Source: Actinomycetes bacterium (GTDB taxonomy: Bacteria; Actinomycetota; Acidimicrobiia; Acidimicrobiales; Bog-793). Taken from it: a DNA stretch of 64,000 nt. The position numbers were made by a program, and so were the translations under genes. Numbering within the stretch: position 1 is the stretch's first letter; each line of letters opens with the position of its first letter. The notes below the pieces were generated by a model that saw nothing but the letters and a program-made list of their open reading frames with translations, ran no database searches and was not told the DNA's origin. The stretch lies in NCBI GenBank assembly GCA_021809425.1, contig JAKBAA010000003.1:39646-103645 (forward strand). The letters run 5' to 3'. Below, piece by piece: positions 1 through 8,924 of the stretch.

Positions 1-621
1 CAACGTGGCGAGCGTCTGGTTGGCGTACAGGATCATCCCGTCGGCGCGGGCCACGAGGATGCCCTCGGGTAGCTGCTCGATCATGGCGCCGAGCAGCGTC
101 CAGGCGCCCCGGTCCGGCTCGGCGGCCGCCGGCTGGGCGGCTGCCTCCCCTTCCCCGGCTCCCGCCCCGGACGCCTCGGCCGCCGCAGCCGCCGCGGCCG
201 CCTCGTCCGGCTGGTCTGGCCCGCCAACCGCTCCCGGGATGCCCGCCAGCGCCTCGGCGAGCGCCACGGCCACCTGGACGAGCATGCCCTCCAGGTCGCC
301 GTTGCTCTCGAGCAGCAGGTAGTCCACCACCCCGAGCACCGCCAGGCGCTCCCCGCCGCGGCGCACCGGGACGGCCACGCAGCCCAGCCGCTCACCCTCA
401 CCGCCGGCGAGCTCGACGCGGTAGCGCCCCTCGCCGCCGGCCTCGTGGGCCAGCGCCGCCGCCGCAAGCCGGACGATCTCCTCGTCCTCGGCCGGCGTCG
501 TGTCACCCGGCGAGGACGCCACGATCGCGTCGGCACCCGGCCGCGCCACGAAGGCGGCGATCGCCGTCGCGGCGTCCCGCGCCAGGAGCAGCAGCTCCCG
601 GGTGCGCTCCTCTGAGGTCAT
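1..621 (-). CDS. PAS/GAF-type sensor or signalling protein, N-terminal fragment (runs off left edge)
   Basis: Minus-strand frame from ATG at 621: MTSEERTRELLLLARDAATAIAAFVARP...; PAS-like 'EGILVARADGMILYANQTLATL' at the window edge. TAGCGT -10 lies 7 nt before the ATG. Confidence 0.65.
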   Translation of the reverse strand, partial: MTSEERTRELLLLARDAATAIAAFVARPGADAIVASSPGDTTPAEDEEIVRLAAAALAHEAGGEGRYRVELAGGEGERLGCVAVPVRRGGERLAVLGVVDYLLLESNGDLEGMLVQVAVALAEALAGIPGAVGGPDQPDEAAAAAAAAEASGAGAGEGEAAAQPAAAEPDRGAWTLLGAMIEQLPEGILVARADGMILYANQTLATL

Positions 622-730
622 GGCCAGGACGCTAAGGGGAGGTGGTCCCAGCCGCGTCCGCTCGCCGTCCCCCCTTTGGCCGGCTTCCGGCGGGACGTTG
701 CGGAAACGGTCGCTTCCTACCGTCGCTGCC

Positions 731-955
731 ATGTTCGTCTCCTACGTGGTCCGCCTCCGGGCGGCCCAGCTGCGGCGGGGGGCCCTCGCCGGCGAGGTCG
801 TGGCCGTCGCCTCCGGGCGGCGCTACCAGGTCACCTCGGTCGAGCAGCTCGTCGCATTCCTCACCCGGTCGTGCGGCGAGGAGGAGACGCTCATCCGGCA
901 GGCCATGCCGCCGGACGACGACCCCGAGGAGGCGACCCTTTGCCGTCCTACGTGA
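731..955 (+). CDS. small hypothetical protein (74 aa)
   Basis: In-frame ATG at 731 within ORF 500..955: MFVSYVVRLRAAQLRRGALAGEVVAVASGRRYQVTSVEQLVAFL...; directly upstream of the sugar transferase. Confidence 0.55.
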   Translation: MFVSYVVRLRAAQLRRGALAGEVVAVASGRRYQVTSVEQLVAFLTRSCGEEETLIRQAMPPDDDPEEATLCRPT

Positions 956-2520
956 CCGACCGCTGGCGCCGCCACGGCGCCCCGGCGCCGTACGCCCTGG
1001 CCGACGCGTTCGCCATCGGGGTCGGCTCCCTCCTCGCCGCCGCCCTGGCCCCCGCCAGCGCCTCCCCCGCCGGCCGCCTCGTCGCCGTGCTGCTCGCCGC
1101 CGGCGCCCTTCTCGGCGGGCTCCGCCTCACGAGCGCCAACGACCGCAGCCGTCGCCGCATCGCCCCACTTCCGAGCGACGACCTCGGCGCCGTCCTCGGC
1201 GGGCTCGCCCTCGGGGCCGTCTCCCTCACCGCCGCCCGCGCCCTCGCCCCGGCCGCCCTCGCGCCGGTGCTCGCCGCACCCGCCCCGCTCGAGATCGCCG
1301 TGCTCGTCGCCGGCCTCCTCCCCATCGCCCGAGCCGGCGCCGCCGCCGGCGCCCGCCATCGCGGGCACCGCACCCGTGTCCTCGTCGTCGGCACCGGCCA
1401 CGTCGCCGCCGAGGTCACCGCCCGCCTCGCCCGGACCGGCCGGGTCGACGTCGTCGGCCACGTCGACGACGAGCCGGCGCCGGGCGCCGACAGCGAGCGC
1501 GTCCTCGGACGCCTCTCCGGTCTCAGCCAGCTGTGCGACGAGCTCGCCGTCGAGCGCGTCGTCGTCGCCTTCTCCCGCAGCCATCCCGGCCACGTGGCCG
1601 CCATGCTGCGCGACCTCCCCGAGCACATCGAGGTCGCCATCGTCCCCCGCTACTTCGAGCTCACCGGGTGGCACGCCGTCCTCGACGACGTGAGCGGCCT
1701 GACGCTGCTCTCGCTCGGCGACCGCCGCCCCGGTCGCGGGGCCCGTGCCGTCAAGCGCGCCCTCGACTGCGCCGTCGCCGCCGGCCTGCTCACCCTCGGG
1801 GCGCCGCTGCTCGCCGCCGCTGCCCTCGCCGTCCACCTCGAGTCACCCGGCCCCGTCCTCTTCCGCCAGGAGCGCCTCGGCCGGGCCCGCAAGTGCTTCC
1901 GCATCATGAAGCTCCGCACCATGGTCCCGCTCGACGCCGACGCCGACCGCACCATCCACCGGCCGGCAGTTCCCGGCGCCCACGAGTGGGATCCGCGCAT
2001 CACCCCGATCGCACGCCTCGTCCGCCGCCTCGGCATCGACGAGCTGCCCCAGCTCGTCAACGTGCTCCGCGGCGAGATGTCCCTCGTCGGTCCCCGCCCC
2101 CTCGTCGCCGAGGAGTGCACCGGGCTCGCCGACTGGGCCGACCGCCGCTTCGACGTGCGCCCCGGGCTGACCGGCATGTGGCAGGTGTGCGGCCAGCACG
2201 ACCTCTCCTTCGACGAGCTGCGCCGCCTCGACTACCAGTACGCCACCTCCTGGTCGATCGCCACCGACCTGCGCATCCTCGCCCGGACCCCCGGCCGCCT
2301 CCTCCACGGTGCCGGCGGCCTGGCGGTGTCCGCCCCGACCGCCACCGGGGCGGCTCCCGCCGGCGCCTCAGCGGCGGTGATGGCCGTTCCGGGCGTCGAG
2401 CTCCTCGCCGATCGCCGCACGCAGCCTGCCCTCCTGGCCCCTCCAGCGAGCCAGCTGCGCGTCCCGGGCGACCGCGGCGACGGCGGCAAGCCGGTCGTAG
2501 CCCGCCGCGAGCTCGGCTAG
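940..2520 (+). CDS. polyprenyl-phosphate sugar transferase (exopolysaccharide biosynthesis, WbaP/CpsE type)
   Basis: CoA-binding-like domain (VLVVGTGHVAAEV) plus bacterial sugar transferase motifs 'KRALDCAVAAGLL', 'SPGPVLFRQERLGR', 'FRIMKLRTMV', 'LRRLGIDELPQLVNVLRGEMSLVGPRPL', 'RPGLTGMWQV'. Start is TTG 940 or GTG 952. Confidence 0.9.
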   Translation: MPSYVTDRWRRHGAPAPYALADAFAIGVGSLLAAALAPASASPAGRLVAVLLAAGALLGGLRLTSANDRSRRRIAPLPSDDLGAVLGGLALGAVSLTAARALAPAALAPVLAAPAPLEIAVLVAGLLPIARAGAAAGARHRGHRTRVLVVGTGHVAAEVTARLARTGRVDVVGHVDDEPAPGADSERVLGRLSGLSQLCDELAVERVVVAFSRSHPGHVAAMLRDLPEHIEVAIVPRYFELTGWHAVLDDVSGLTLLSLGDRRPGRGARAVKRALDCAVAAGLLTLGAPLLAAAALAVHLESPGPVLFRQERLGRARKCFRIMKLRTMVPLDADADRTIHRPAVPGAHEWDPRITPIARLVRRLGIDELPQLVNVLRGEMSLVGPRPLVAEECTGLADWADRRFDVRPGLTGMWQVCGQHDLSFDELRRLDYQYATSWSIATDLRILARTPGRLLHGAGGLAVSAPTATGAAPAGASAAVMAVPGVELLADRRTQPALLAPPASQLRVPGDRGDGGKPVVARRELG

Positions 2521-3552
2521 CCCGCCGGCGATCGAGCCGGCCTCGTTTGCGACGTGCACCGCGTACGGGAACAGCTCCCGCCCGAGCGGCCAGTCGGACA
2601 CGAGCAGCGGCCGCCCGGCGTACACCGCCTCGTAGGCGGCCCGCATCACCGAGCCCGGCTCGGTCGTCAACGTCAGCACGGCGTGGGCCCCCCCGACCGC
2701 CGCCCGGTAGGCGTCCGGCCCGAGGAACCCCACGAAGCGCACGTTCGGCGGCGCCGACGACCGCAGCGCCTGCGGGCAGTCCGCCGGGTCCCCGGTCACG
2801 AGCACCTCGACGCCCGGCGACCGCCGGGCCGCCTCGAGCACGACCTCCACCGGCTCGTCCCGGGCGAAGCGCCCCACGTACAGCACCCGCAGCCGTCCCC
2901 GGTCCGACGGGACCGGCACGAGGTCGAGCATCGGCGCCTCGTGGACGACGACCGCCCGGCCACCCCAGCCCTCCACCATGGCCGCCCACGGCTCGGCGGC
3001 CACGAGCGAGAACGCCACCCGACGCGCCAGGAACCGGTGCAGGCGCCACAGCCGACGCGACAGCTCGTCGCCCTGCGCCCCGAACCCCCCCGGATGGCTG
3101 TCGAGGGCGACCGGGAAGCCGAGCACCCGACCCGCCACGTACGTCACGAGCCCCGCCACCACCGGCGGGTTCGTCACGACCACGAGCGCCGGACGGTGCC
3201 GCAACCGCCACGGGGTGATCACGCTGCAGTGCAGGTAGCGCACCGCCGCGTGCGGCCGCCGGCCGGACCCCGGCGGGTAGAGGCTGATCGACCTCCCCCC
3301 GAGCGCCGCGGCGATCTCGGCCGAACGGCCGGCGACGGCGCCCCAGGCGAGGAACACGATCCCCCGCTCCCCCGGCCCACCGGCCGGCTCCGGGTCACGG
3401 CCGCCGGCGGCCCGGGCGCCGGGCGACCGGGTGCCGGGCGACCGGGTGCCGGCGCCGCTCCTGCCGGGCAGGCCCGTCCGCCGGCCGGACCTTCGGTCGT
3501 CTGCCCCGGGCCCGCCAGGTGGCGGGGCGGTGCCCGGCCCTAGGAGGCCCAC
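2368..3552 (-). CDS. glycosyltransferase (GT4-like)
   Basis: 'RPALVVVTNPPVVAGLVTYVAGRVLGFPVALDSHPGGF', 'RVLYVGRFARDEPVEVVLEAARRSPGVEVLVTGDP', 'LTTEPGSVMRAAYEAVYAGRPLLVSDWP'. True start may be downstream of 3552. Confidence 0.8.
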   Translation of the reverse strand: MGLLGPGTAPPPGGPGADDRRSGRRTGLPGRSGAGTRSPGTRSPGARAAGGRDPEPAGGPGERGIVFLAWGAVAGRSAEIAAALGGRSISLYPPGSGRRPHAAVRYLHCSVITPWRLRHRPALVVVTNPPVVAGLVTYVAGRVLGFPVALDSHPGGFGAQGDELSRRLWRLHRFLARRVAFSLVAAEPWAAMVEGWGGRAVVVHEAPMLDLVPVPSDRGRLRVLYVGRFARDEPVEVVLEAARRSPGVEVLVTGDPADCPQALRSSAPPNVRFVGFLGPDAYRAAVGGAHAVLTLTTEPGSVMRAAYEAVYAGRPLLVSDWPLGRELFPYAVHVANEAGSIAGGLAELAAGYDRLAAVAAVARDAQLARWRGQEGRLRAAIGEELDARNGHHRR

Positions 3553-4493
3553 GAACGCGCCTCGACCACCGGGACGCCGTCACCGATCGAGCGCACGGTC
3601 CGCGCCGCCGCCTCCTCGAGGAGCCCCCGCGTCAGCACGCCGTCGGGCGGGCTGACCGCGAGGCCGCGGGCGGCGAGGTGGCGGGCCAGCAGGCACTGAT
3701 GGTCGTCCACGTGCTCGCCATGGGCGGCCTCGCGCGGCAGCAGCACCGGGCACCGCCCGGCGGCGAGGGCCACCAGGGCGGTTCCCACCCCGGCGTGGGC
3801 CAGCACGACGTCGGCCGACTCCACCGCCCGGCGCAGCTCCTCGGGGCTCACCATCGCCACCGAGGGGATCCCGAGGTTCTTCCCCTCCACCGGCCCGGTC
3901 TGCCACAGCACCTCGCAGTCGGCCGGCAGCACCGCCCGTGCCTGCGACACGAGGCGCCCGAAGGCGAACCGGGTCGACCCGACCGTCACGACCGCCCGCT
4001 CGATCGGACGCGGGTGGCGTGGCCCGGGCTCGAACGCGTCGAACACCGAGCCGAGGTAGGCGAAGCGAGACGCCACCTCCCACTCCGGGTACTGCCGGTA
4101 GCAGTTGACCCCGGGGATCGCCGCGACGAGCCGGCCGGCGAGCGACGGGCCGGTGAGGCGCGCCGCGCTCTCGATGTAGTGGCAGCGGATCCCCCGGCGA
4201 CGGGCCAGCGCCATGAACGGCACCGCCGGCACCGACCCGGTGCTCACCACCTCCTCGAAGGGCTCGCCCCGCAGGATCCGCCGGGCAGAGCGCGCCGTCC
4301 GTACCGTTCCCACGATGCTGCGGGGCGGCGCCGGCTCGATGAACACGTGACGCTCGCCTGCCAGCAGCGCCCGGCTCTGGGGCGTCTCCCACGTCACCCA
4401 TGTGACCTCGCGGGGCCCGCCCGGCAGGCGGTCGGCGAGGATGCGCAGCTCCTCGAGGTGGCCACCGACGCTGGCGACGAACAACGAGCGCAT
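3540..4493 (-). CDS. glycosyltransferase, Alg13/Alg14 (PssD/PssE)-like fused protein
   Basis: MRSLFVASVGGHLEELRIL... (Alg14-like start) and 'VTVGSTRFAFGRLV...VLAHAGVGTALVALAAGRCPVLLPREAAHGEHVDDHQ' (GT28 C-terminal type). Confidence 0.8.
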   Translation of the reverse strand: MRSLFVASVGGHLEELRILADRLPGGPREVTWVTWETPQSRALLAGERHVFIEPAPPRSIVGTVRTARSARRILRGEPFEEVVSTGSVPAVPFMALARRRGIRCHYIESAARLTGPSLAGRLVAAIPGVNCYRQYPEWEVASRFAYLGSVFDAFEPGPRHPRPIERAVVTVGSTRFAFGRLVSQARAVLPADCEVLWQTGPVEGKNLGIPSVAMVSPEELRRAVESADVVLAHAGVGTALVALAAGRCPVLLPREAAHGEHVDDHQCLLARHLAARGLAVSPPDGVLTRGLLEEAAARTVRSIGDGVPVVEARSWAS

Positions 4494-4549
4494 TGGCGCA
4501 GCATGTCCTGCGCCTGTCCCGCTGGCGTCTCGTCGGCGTCTCCGGCCGG

Positions 4550-7500
4550 TCAACTCAGTCGCTGGCTCAGCTTGTGCAGGTCCGGCGACGGCGGGATGCC
4601 GAGCTCAGCAAGGCTTCGCTCGGCCCGACCGATCGTGGCGAGCGCCCGACGGCGGTTGCCCGACCGCTCGTGCAGCTCGGCGACCCGCAGGTAGTGACGC
4701 TCCTCGTACGGGTCGCTCTCGATCAGCTGGTCGAGCAGCACCAGCGCCTCCTGGATGCGGTCCTCGGTGACGGCGTGGCGGACGCGCAGCTCGATCAGCT
4801 GGACCTGCAGGCGCGACAGCGACTCGCGCGTCGCCGCCGCCCAGTCGGCGTACCGGTCGGTCGGCAGCAGCTCTCCCTCGTACAGGGCGAGCGCCGAGCG
4901 GGCCAGCTCGGCCGACTTCTCCTCGGGGGTCGACGGATCGAGCGCCTGGACGGCGATCCGCCGGAACACCTCGACGTCGGTCACCGCCTCCGGCGACAGC
5001 AGGATGAGCTTGTCGTCGCGCAGCAGGATGTCCCCGCAGGCCACCCGGACCCGCCACAGCACGTTGCGCAGCCGGCGCAGCCCGACCCCCGGCGCCGACT
5101 CCGGCCACAGCTCCTCCACCAGCTCCTCGACGAGGATCCTCCGCCGGAGCGCCACCAGCTTGAGCGCCGTCGCCGCGAGGCTCGTCGGCATCGAGATGAG
5201 CTCCTCCTCGTGGCGCACGCTGAACGAGCCGAGCATGGTGATCTCCCAGCGCGCCTGCGGGTCGAGCCGGCTCGCCGACGCCACCGCGACCGCCGGGACG
5301 GGCTCGAGCGACGACGACGGCTCGTCGCCCTCCGCGCCCACCGCCTCGCCCGCCAGCACGGCCAGGTCCGGCCCGGCCTTGGCCGTCGTCTCCAGGCGGT
5401 CGAGCGTCAGCTCGAGCAGGCTCGCCCAGCCGTTGGCCCCGTGGTCCCGGGCCGATCCCGCCGCCGACCGGAGCCGTCGCGCGGCCCGCTCCACCAAACC
5501 CTCGGCGGCGAGGCGTGCGGCGTAGCACCCCTCGATTCGCGCCTGGAGCAACGGCTCGTCGCGCGCCATGCGCAACGATGCCTGGAACAGCTCCTCGGCG
5601 CTGCGCAGCTCGTCCGTCGCCACGGCGCGCACCGCCGGGCTCCATGCCGGCGCCACCACCCCGTGGCGCGCCGCCATGTCCACCAGGCCGACGAGGGCAC
5701 CCACCGACTCGAGCCTGCCGTCGTGGACGTACACCTCGGCAAGCGTCGCCGCCCAGCTCGCCCGGCGACCGTCGAGCGGCCCGGACACCCCGTGCGACGT
5801 CTCCTCGAACTCGGCGGCCTTCAACCAGCTGATCGCCGACGGGATGCGCGACCGCTGCAGCTCCAGCTCGGCCAGCGACCGGTAGGCGACGGCCCGCAGC
5901 CGCCGGTCGCCCTCGGCGGCGTCCGCGAACAGCCGGCTGGCCGTCACGAACGCCGGCTGGTACCGGCCCTGCAGGCTCTGGGTCTCGAGCAACAGCGCCA
6001 GCGCCCGCACGGCGATCGCCCGCTGGCCGTGGGCCACCGCGCCGTCGGCCGCCGCCTCGGCTCGCCCGGCCGCCTCGTCGAGCCCGCCGGCGCGCAGGGA
6101 CACCTGCGCCTCGAGCAGCCCGGCGACCGACCGCAGCGCCACGTTGCCCGTGGTCGCCGCGTTCCGCTCGAGCCACGACGCCCACGTCCGGGCCACCGCC
6201 GGGCCCGACTGCTCGAGCAGGGCGATCCCGGTCACCTCGGCGAACAGCGGCGACAGCGGCAGCGCGTCGGGCTGGCTCACGAGGAAGCTCGTCGCCGGCC
6301 GCAACCCGTCCGAGCCGTCGGTGCCCAGCCGGCCGAGCACCCGCACCCCGGCCGCCACCGCCTCGGCGAAGGCGTTCGGGAACCCGCCTACCCCCTCGGC
6401 CACCTCGAGCGCCCGCGCAGCCAGCCGCTCCGCCTCCGCGGCGTCGCCGGCGACGAGCAGGCAGATGGCGGCCTCGCCCAGCATCAGCGAGGCGCTCCCC
6501 GAGGCGTCCGGCGCCACCTGGTCCGCCGCCGCCTCCAGCTCGGCCGCCATCCGGCCGTCGACGCCGTCGGCCATCTCAGCACGTGCCCGCCAGTAGACGA
6601 GCGGGCCGCGCAGCTCGTCGGGAAGGGGCAGGGACGCCGCCTCGCTGAGGCACTCGCCGGCCCGCGCCAGGTCGCCGGAGGAGATCCACCATGCGGCGGC
6701 CCGCGTCAGGTGCTGCAGCACCACCTCGTCCATCCCGCCGAGCCCCGCCATCGCCTCCTGGTAGCGAGCCGCCGACGGCAGGTCGGCGCGGTCCAGCGCC
6801 ACGCGCACCGCCTGGCCGTACAGGCCGAGCACCGTTGCCGTCGGCGCCCCGCCCCGCCGGGCGTGCTCGGCGGCGTGCTCTACCTGCCCGGCCGACAGGA
6901 AGGCGTTGGCCAGCGCCTGGTGGGCGCCCGACCGCACCTCGTCGACCGCCCCGTGGTAGGCGGCCGAGCGCACCAGCTGGTCGCTGAAGGCCAACCGGTT
7001 GCGCTGCAGCACGATCACCCCGCGGGCCACCGCCGGCTCGAACGCCTCGACGTCGAGCTCCAGCTCGGCGAGCGCCGCCTCGAGCACCACGAGCGGCACC
7101 CGGCCGGCTGCCGCCACGACGAGCGCCAGCTGGGTCCGTACCGGAAGGTCCTCCAGGCAGGCGGCGAAGCGCCGCCGCTGGGACGGCTCGAGCCGCACCG
7201 GGTCGGGCAACGGCTCCCACCCCTTCAGCGCCCGGTCCGACAGGCGGGCCGCCGCGCCGAGGATCGCCTGCGGGTTCCCGCCGACCGCGCTCACGAGCGC
7301 TCGTACCACGCCGTGCTCCGGCACCTGGCCGAGGACCTGCTCGAGCAGCGCCGCCCCCTGCTCCTCGGTCAGCCCGTGCAACCGGCACGTCGACACCGGC
7401 GACACCTCGAGCTCCACCACCGGAAGGCCCGGCAGCTCCTCGATCGCCACGAGGGCGAGGCAGGGATGGCCGACGAGCGACTCCTCGACCGCCGTCACCA

Positions 7501-7981
7501 CCGCCTGCAAGAACGCGACCGGAACCGCCTGGGCGTCGTCGAGCGTCACGAGCAGCGGCAGCCCCGGTGCCGCCGCCAGGCGGCGCAGCGCCCGGGCCGA
7601 GCGCTCCACGAGCTCGTCAGGGGTGACCTCGTCGCACGCGTCGAGCAGCTCGGCGAGCGCCGCCGGCCATTCCGCCCGCGGCGTCCCCACCGTGCTCGGC
7701 GGGCGCAGCTGGACGAGCGAGAAGTCCCGCGCCCGGGCGGCGGCGGCGCTCACGAGCGCCGTCTTCCCCGTCCCGGGCTCGCCCCGCAGCACGACCACGG
7801 CCGAGCCCCCCACCCGGCACTGCCCGAGCGCACGCTCCAGCTCGGCCAGCTCCCGGTCACGGGCGACGAGGCCGACCGCCGAGCGGGTCGCCGGGACGAG
7901 CAGCGCCGGCGGGACGCCCGGTCTCGTCCCCGGGACGGTCGCGTCGAGCGATCCGGTGTCTGACAGGAGCCGGTTCATCAC
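4550..7981 (-). CDS. large AAA-ATPase/TPR transcriptional regulator with C-terminal SARP-type winged-helix and BTAD domains
   Basis: Walker A 'LRGEPGTGKTALV', long helical repeat region, then 'MLGSFSVRHEEELISMPTSLAATALKLVALRRRILVEELVEELWPES' (winged helix) and 'ALALYEGELLPTDRYADWAAATRESL' (BTAD). Confidence 0.85.
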   Translation of the reverse strand: MMNRLLSDTGSLDATVPGTRPGVPPALLVPATRSAVGLVARDRELAELERALGQCRVGGSAVVVLRGEPGTGKTALVSAAAARARDFSLVQLRPPSTVGTPRAEWPAALAELLDACDEVTPDELVERSARALRRLAAAPGLPLLVTLDDAQAVPVAFLQAVVTAVEESLVGHPCLALVAIEELPGLPVVELEVSPVSTCRLHGLTEEQGAALLEQVLGQVPEHGVVRALVSAVGGNPQAILGAAARLSDRALKGWEPLPDPVRLEPSQRRRFAACLEDLPVRTQLALVVAAAGRVPLVVLEAALAELELDVEAFEPAVARGVIVLQRNRLAFSDQLVRSAAYHGAVDEVRSGAHQALANAFLSAGQVEHAAEHARRGGAPTATVLGLYGQAVRVALDRADLPSAARYQEAMAGLGGMDEVVLQHLTRAAAWWISSGDLARAGECLSEAASLPLPDELRGPLVYWRARAEMADGVDGRMAAELEAAADQVAPDASGSASLMLGEAAICLLVAGDAAEAERLAARALEVAEGVGGFPNAFAEAVAAGVRVLGRLGTDGSDGLRPATSFLVSQPDALPLSPLFAEVTGIALLEQSGPAVARTWASWLERNAATTGNVALRSVAGLLEAQVSLRAGGLDEAAGRAEAAADGAVAHGQRAIAVRALALLLETQSLQGRYQPAFVTASRLFADAAEGDRRLRAVAYRSLAELELQRSRIPSAISWLKAAEFEETSHGVSGPLDGRRASWAATLAEVYVHDGRLESVGALVGLVDMAARHGVVAPAWSPAVRAVATDELRSAEELFQASLRMARDEPLLQARIEGCYAARLAAEGLVERAARRLRSAAGSARDHGANGWASLLELTLDRLETTAKAGPDLAVLAGEAVGAEGDEPSSSLEPVPAVAVASASRLDPQARWEITMLGSFSVRHEEELISMPTSLAATALKLVALRRRILVEELVEELWPESAPGVGLRRLRNVLWRVRVACGDILLRDDKLILLSPEAVTDVEVFRRIAVQALDPSTPEEKSAELARSALALYEGELLPTDRYADWAAATRESLSRLQVQLIELRVRHAVTEDRIQEALVLLDQLIESDPYEERHYLRVAELHERSGNRRRALATIGRAERSLAELGIPPSPDLHKLSQRLS

Positions 7982-8032
7982 GGCACGTAACGGCGCCCTT
8001 CGGCAGTTGTTTGAACATTGTCTGCCGCTTCG

Positions 8033-8070
8033 CGTCCCTCCGGGACACCCTCAGCCGTCCCGGAGGGACG
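8033..8070. repeat. perfect 14-bp inverted repeat (CGTCCCTCCGGGAC / GTCCCGGAGGGACG, 10-nt loop)
   Basis: Arms 8033-8046 and 8057-8070 are exact reverse complements; lies upstream of the SARP-type gene. Confidence 0.85.
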
Positions 8071-8188
8071 TCACCCGGCTCCGCCGGCGGCCCGCCTGCC
8101 GGTGACCGGAGGCCGCTTGCCGGTGACCGGAGGCCGAACCTCGGCGCCGGAGGCCGTTCCGCCAGGGTGCCCGCGCACGGGCGCGCAA

Positions 8189-8222
8189 GGGCCCCGCCAC
8201 CGCACTGCGGGTGACGGGGCCC
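8189..8222 (-). terminator. strong GC hairpin downstream of pilA
   Basis: gggccccgccaccgca...tgcgggtgacggggccc forms a near-perfect stem about 45 nt past the pilA stop; no obvious U-tract. Confidence 0.5.
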
Positions 8223-8267
8223 CCGATGTCGTCCCGGGCCAGGGCCCGGGCGCCAGCCTGCGGTCCG

Positions 8268-8804
8268 CTAGCCGGAGGTCGACGGCGAGTTGCTCCAGCT
8301 CGACGCCGACGTCGGGGCAGCGTTCGAGTTGCAGGTCGTCGACTTCTGCGTCGACCACCACGTGCCGCCGGAGGTCACGCCGATGGCCGTGCTGCCCGTG
8401 CCCTCGACGTCGGCGACGAAGTAGCAGTTGGTCCCGTCCGAGGCGGCCAGCACCACGGTCGAGCCCGAGTCGGTCTCGTTGAAGCTGATCATGTTCGTGG
8501 CCGCCGTCGGGCCCGCAGCGGTGTACTGCAGGCTCGTGCCGGCCGCCTGGAAGTCCGTCAGCAGCGTCGTGTTGGTCGGGTAGTTCCCGTTGTTGTTGAC
8601 GTAGATCGACTTTGCCGCGGTGAGCGCCGTGTTCAGGTTCGACTGCGCCGCGCTCTTCTTGGCCCCTCCCGTCACGGAGAGGTAGGTCGGGATGGCGATG
8701 GCGAGGAGGATGCCGATGATGAGCAGGACGACGAGCAGCTCGATCAGGGTGAAGCCCTCGTCCCCCTCCCCCTCTGCTCGAAGCCGCTTGATCATGGTCC
8801 GCAC
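8268..8804 (-). CDS. pilA: type IV major pilin-like prepilin
   Basis: Class III/type IVa prepilin motif 'EGDEGFTLIELLVVLLIIGILLAIAIPTYLSV'. GTG at 8804 has AGGAGG 6 nt upstream; ATG 8795 is the alternative. Confidence 0.9.
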   Translation of the reverse strand: MRTMIKRLRAEGEGDEGFTLIELLVVLLIIGILLAIAIPTYLSVTGGAKKSAAQSNLNTALTAAKSIYVNNNGNYPTNTTLLTDFQAAGTSLQYTAAGPTAATNMISFNETDSGSTVVLAASDGTNCYFVADVEGTGSTAIGVTSGGTWWSTQKSTTCNSNAAPTSASSWSNSPSTSG

Positions 8805-8854
8805 TGCTGTCCTCCTCGGGGTGGTCGACCCGGCCGGCCTATATGTCACGCTTT

Positions 8855-8882
8855 CTAACGGCAGTCCTGCCGTGAACCTTGA
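8855..8882 (-). promoter_or_regulatory. putative sigma28/WhiG-like promoter of pilA: TCAA-N16-GCCGTTAG
   Basis: Reverse strand TCAAGGTTCACGGCAGGACTGCCGTTAG; same bipartite motif occurs before pilB and pilT. Confidence 0.5.
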
Positions 8883-8924
8883 GGCCCCGCCCTCGGCCCG
8901 CCGGCGGCGGGCGCCGGCCTGGCG

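Noticed and set aside
642-3218. Long Arg/Pro-rich ORF (858 aa) on plus strand
   Set aside because: Shadow frame of the sugar transferase and GT4 genes; composition is typical of out-of-frame GC-rich DNA.
4493-7963. 1156-aa plus-strand ORF antisense to the SARP-type regulator
   Set aside because: Antisense shadow ORF (Arg/His/Gln-rich, no domains); the minus-strand ORF has clear motifs.
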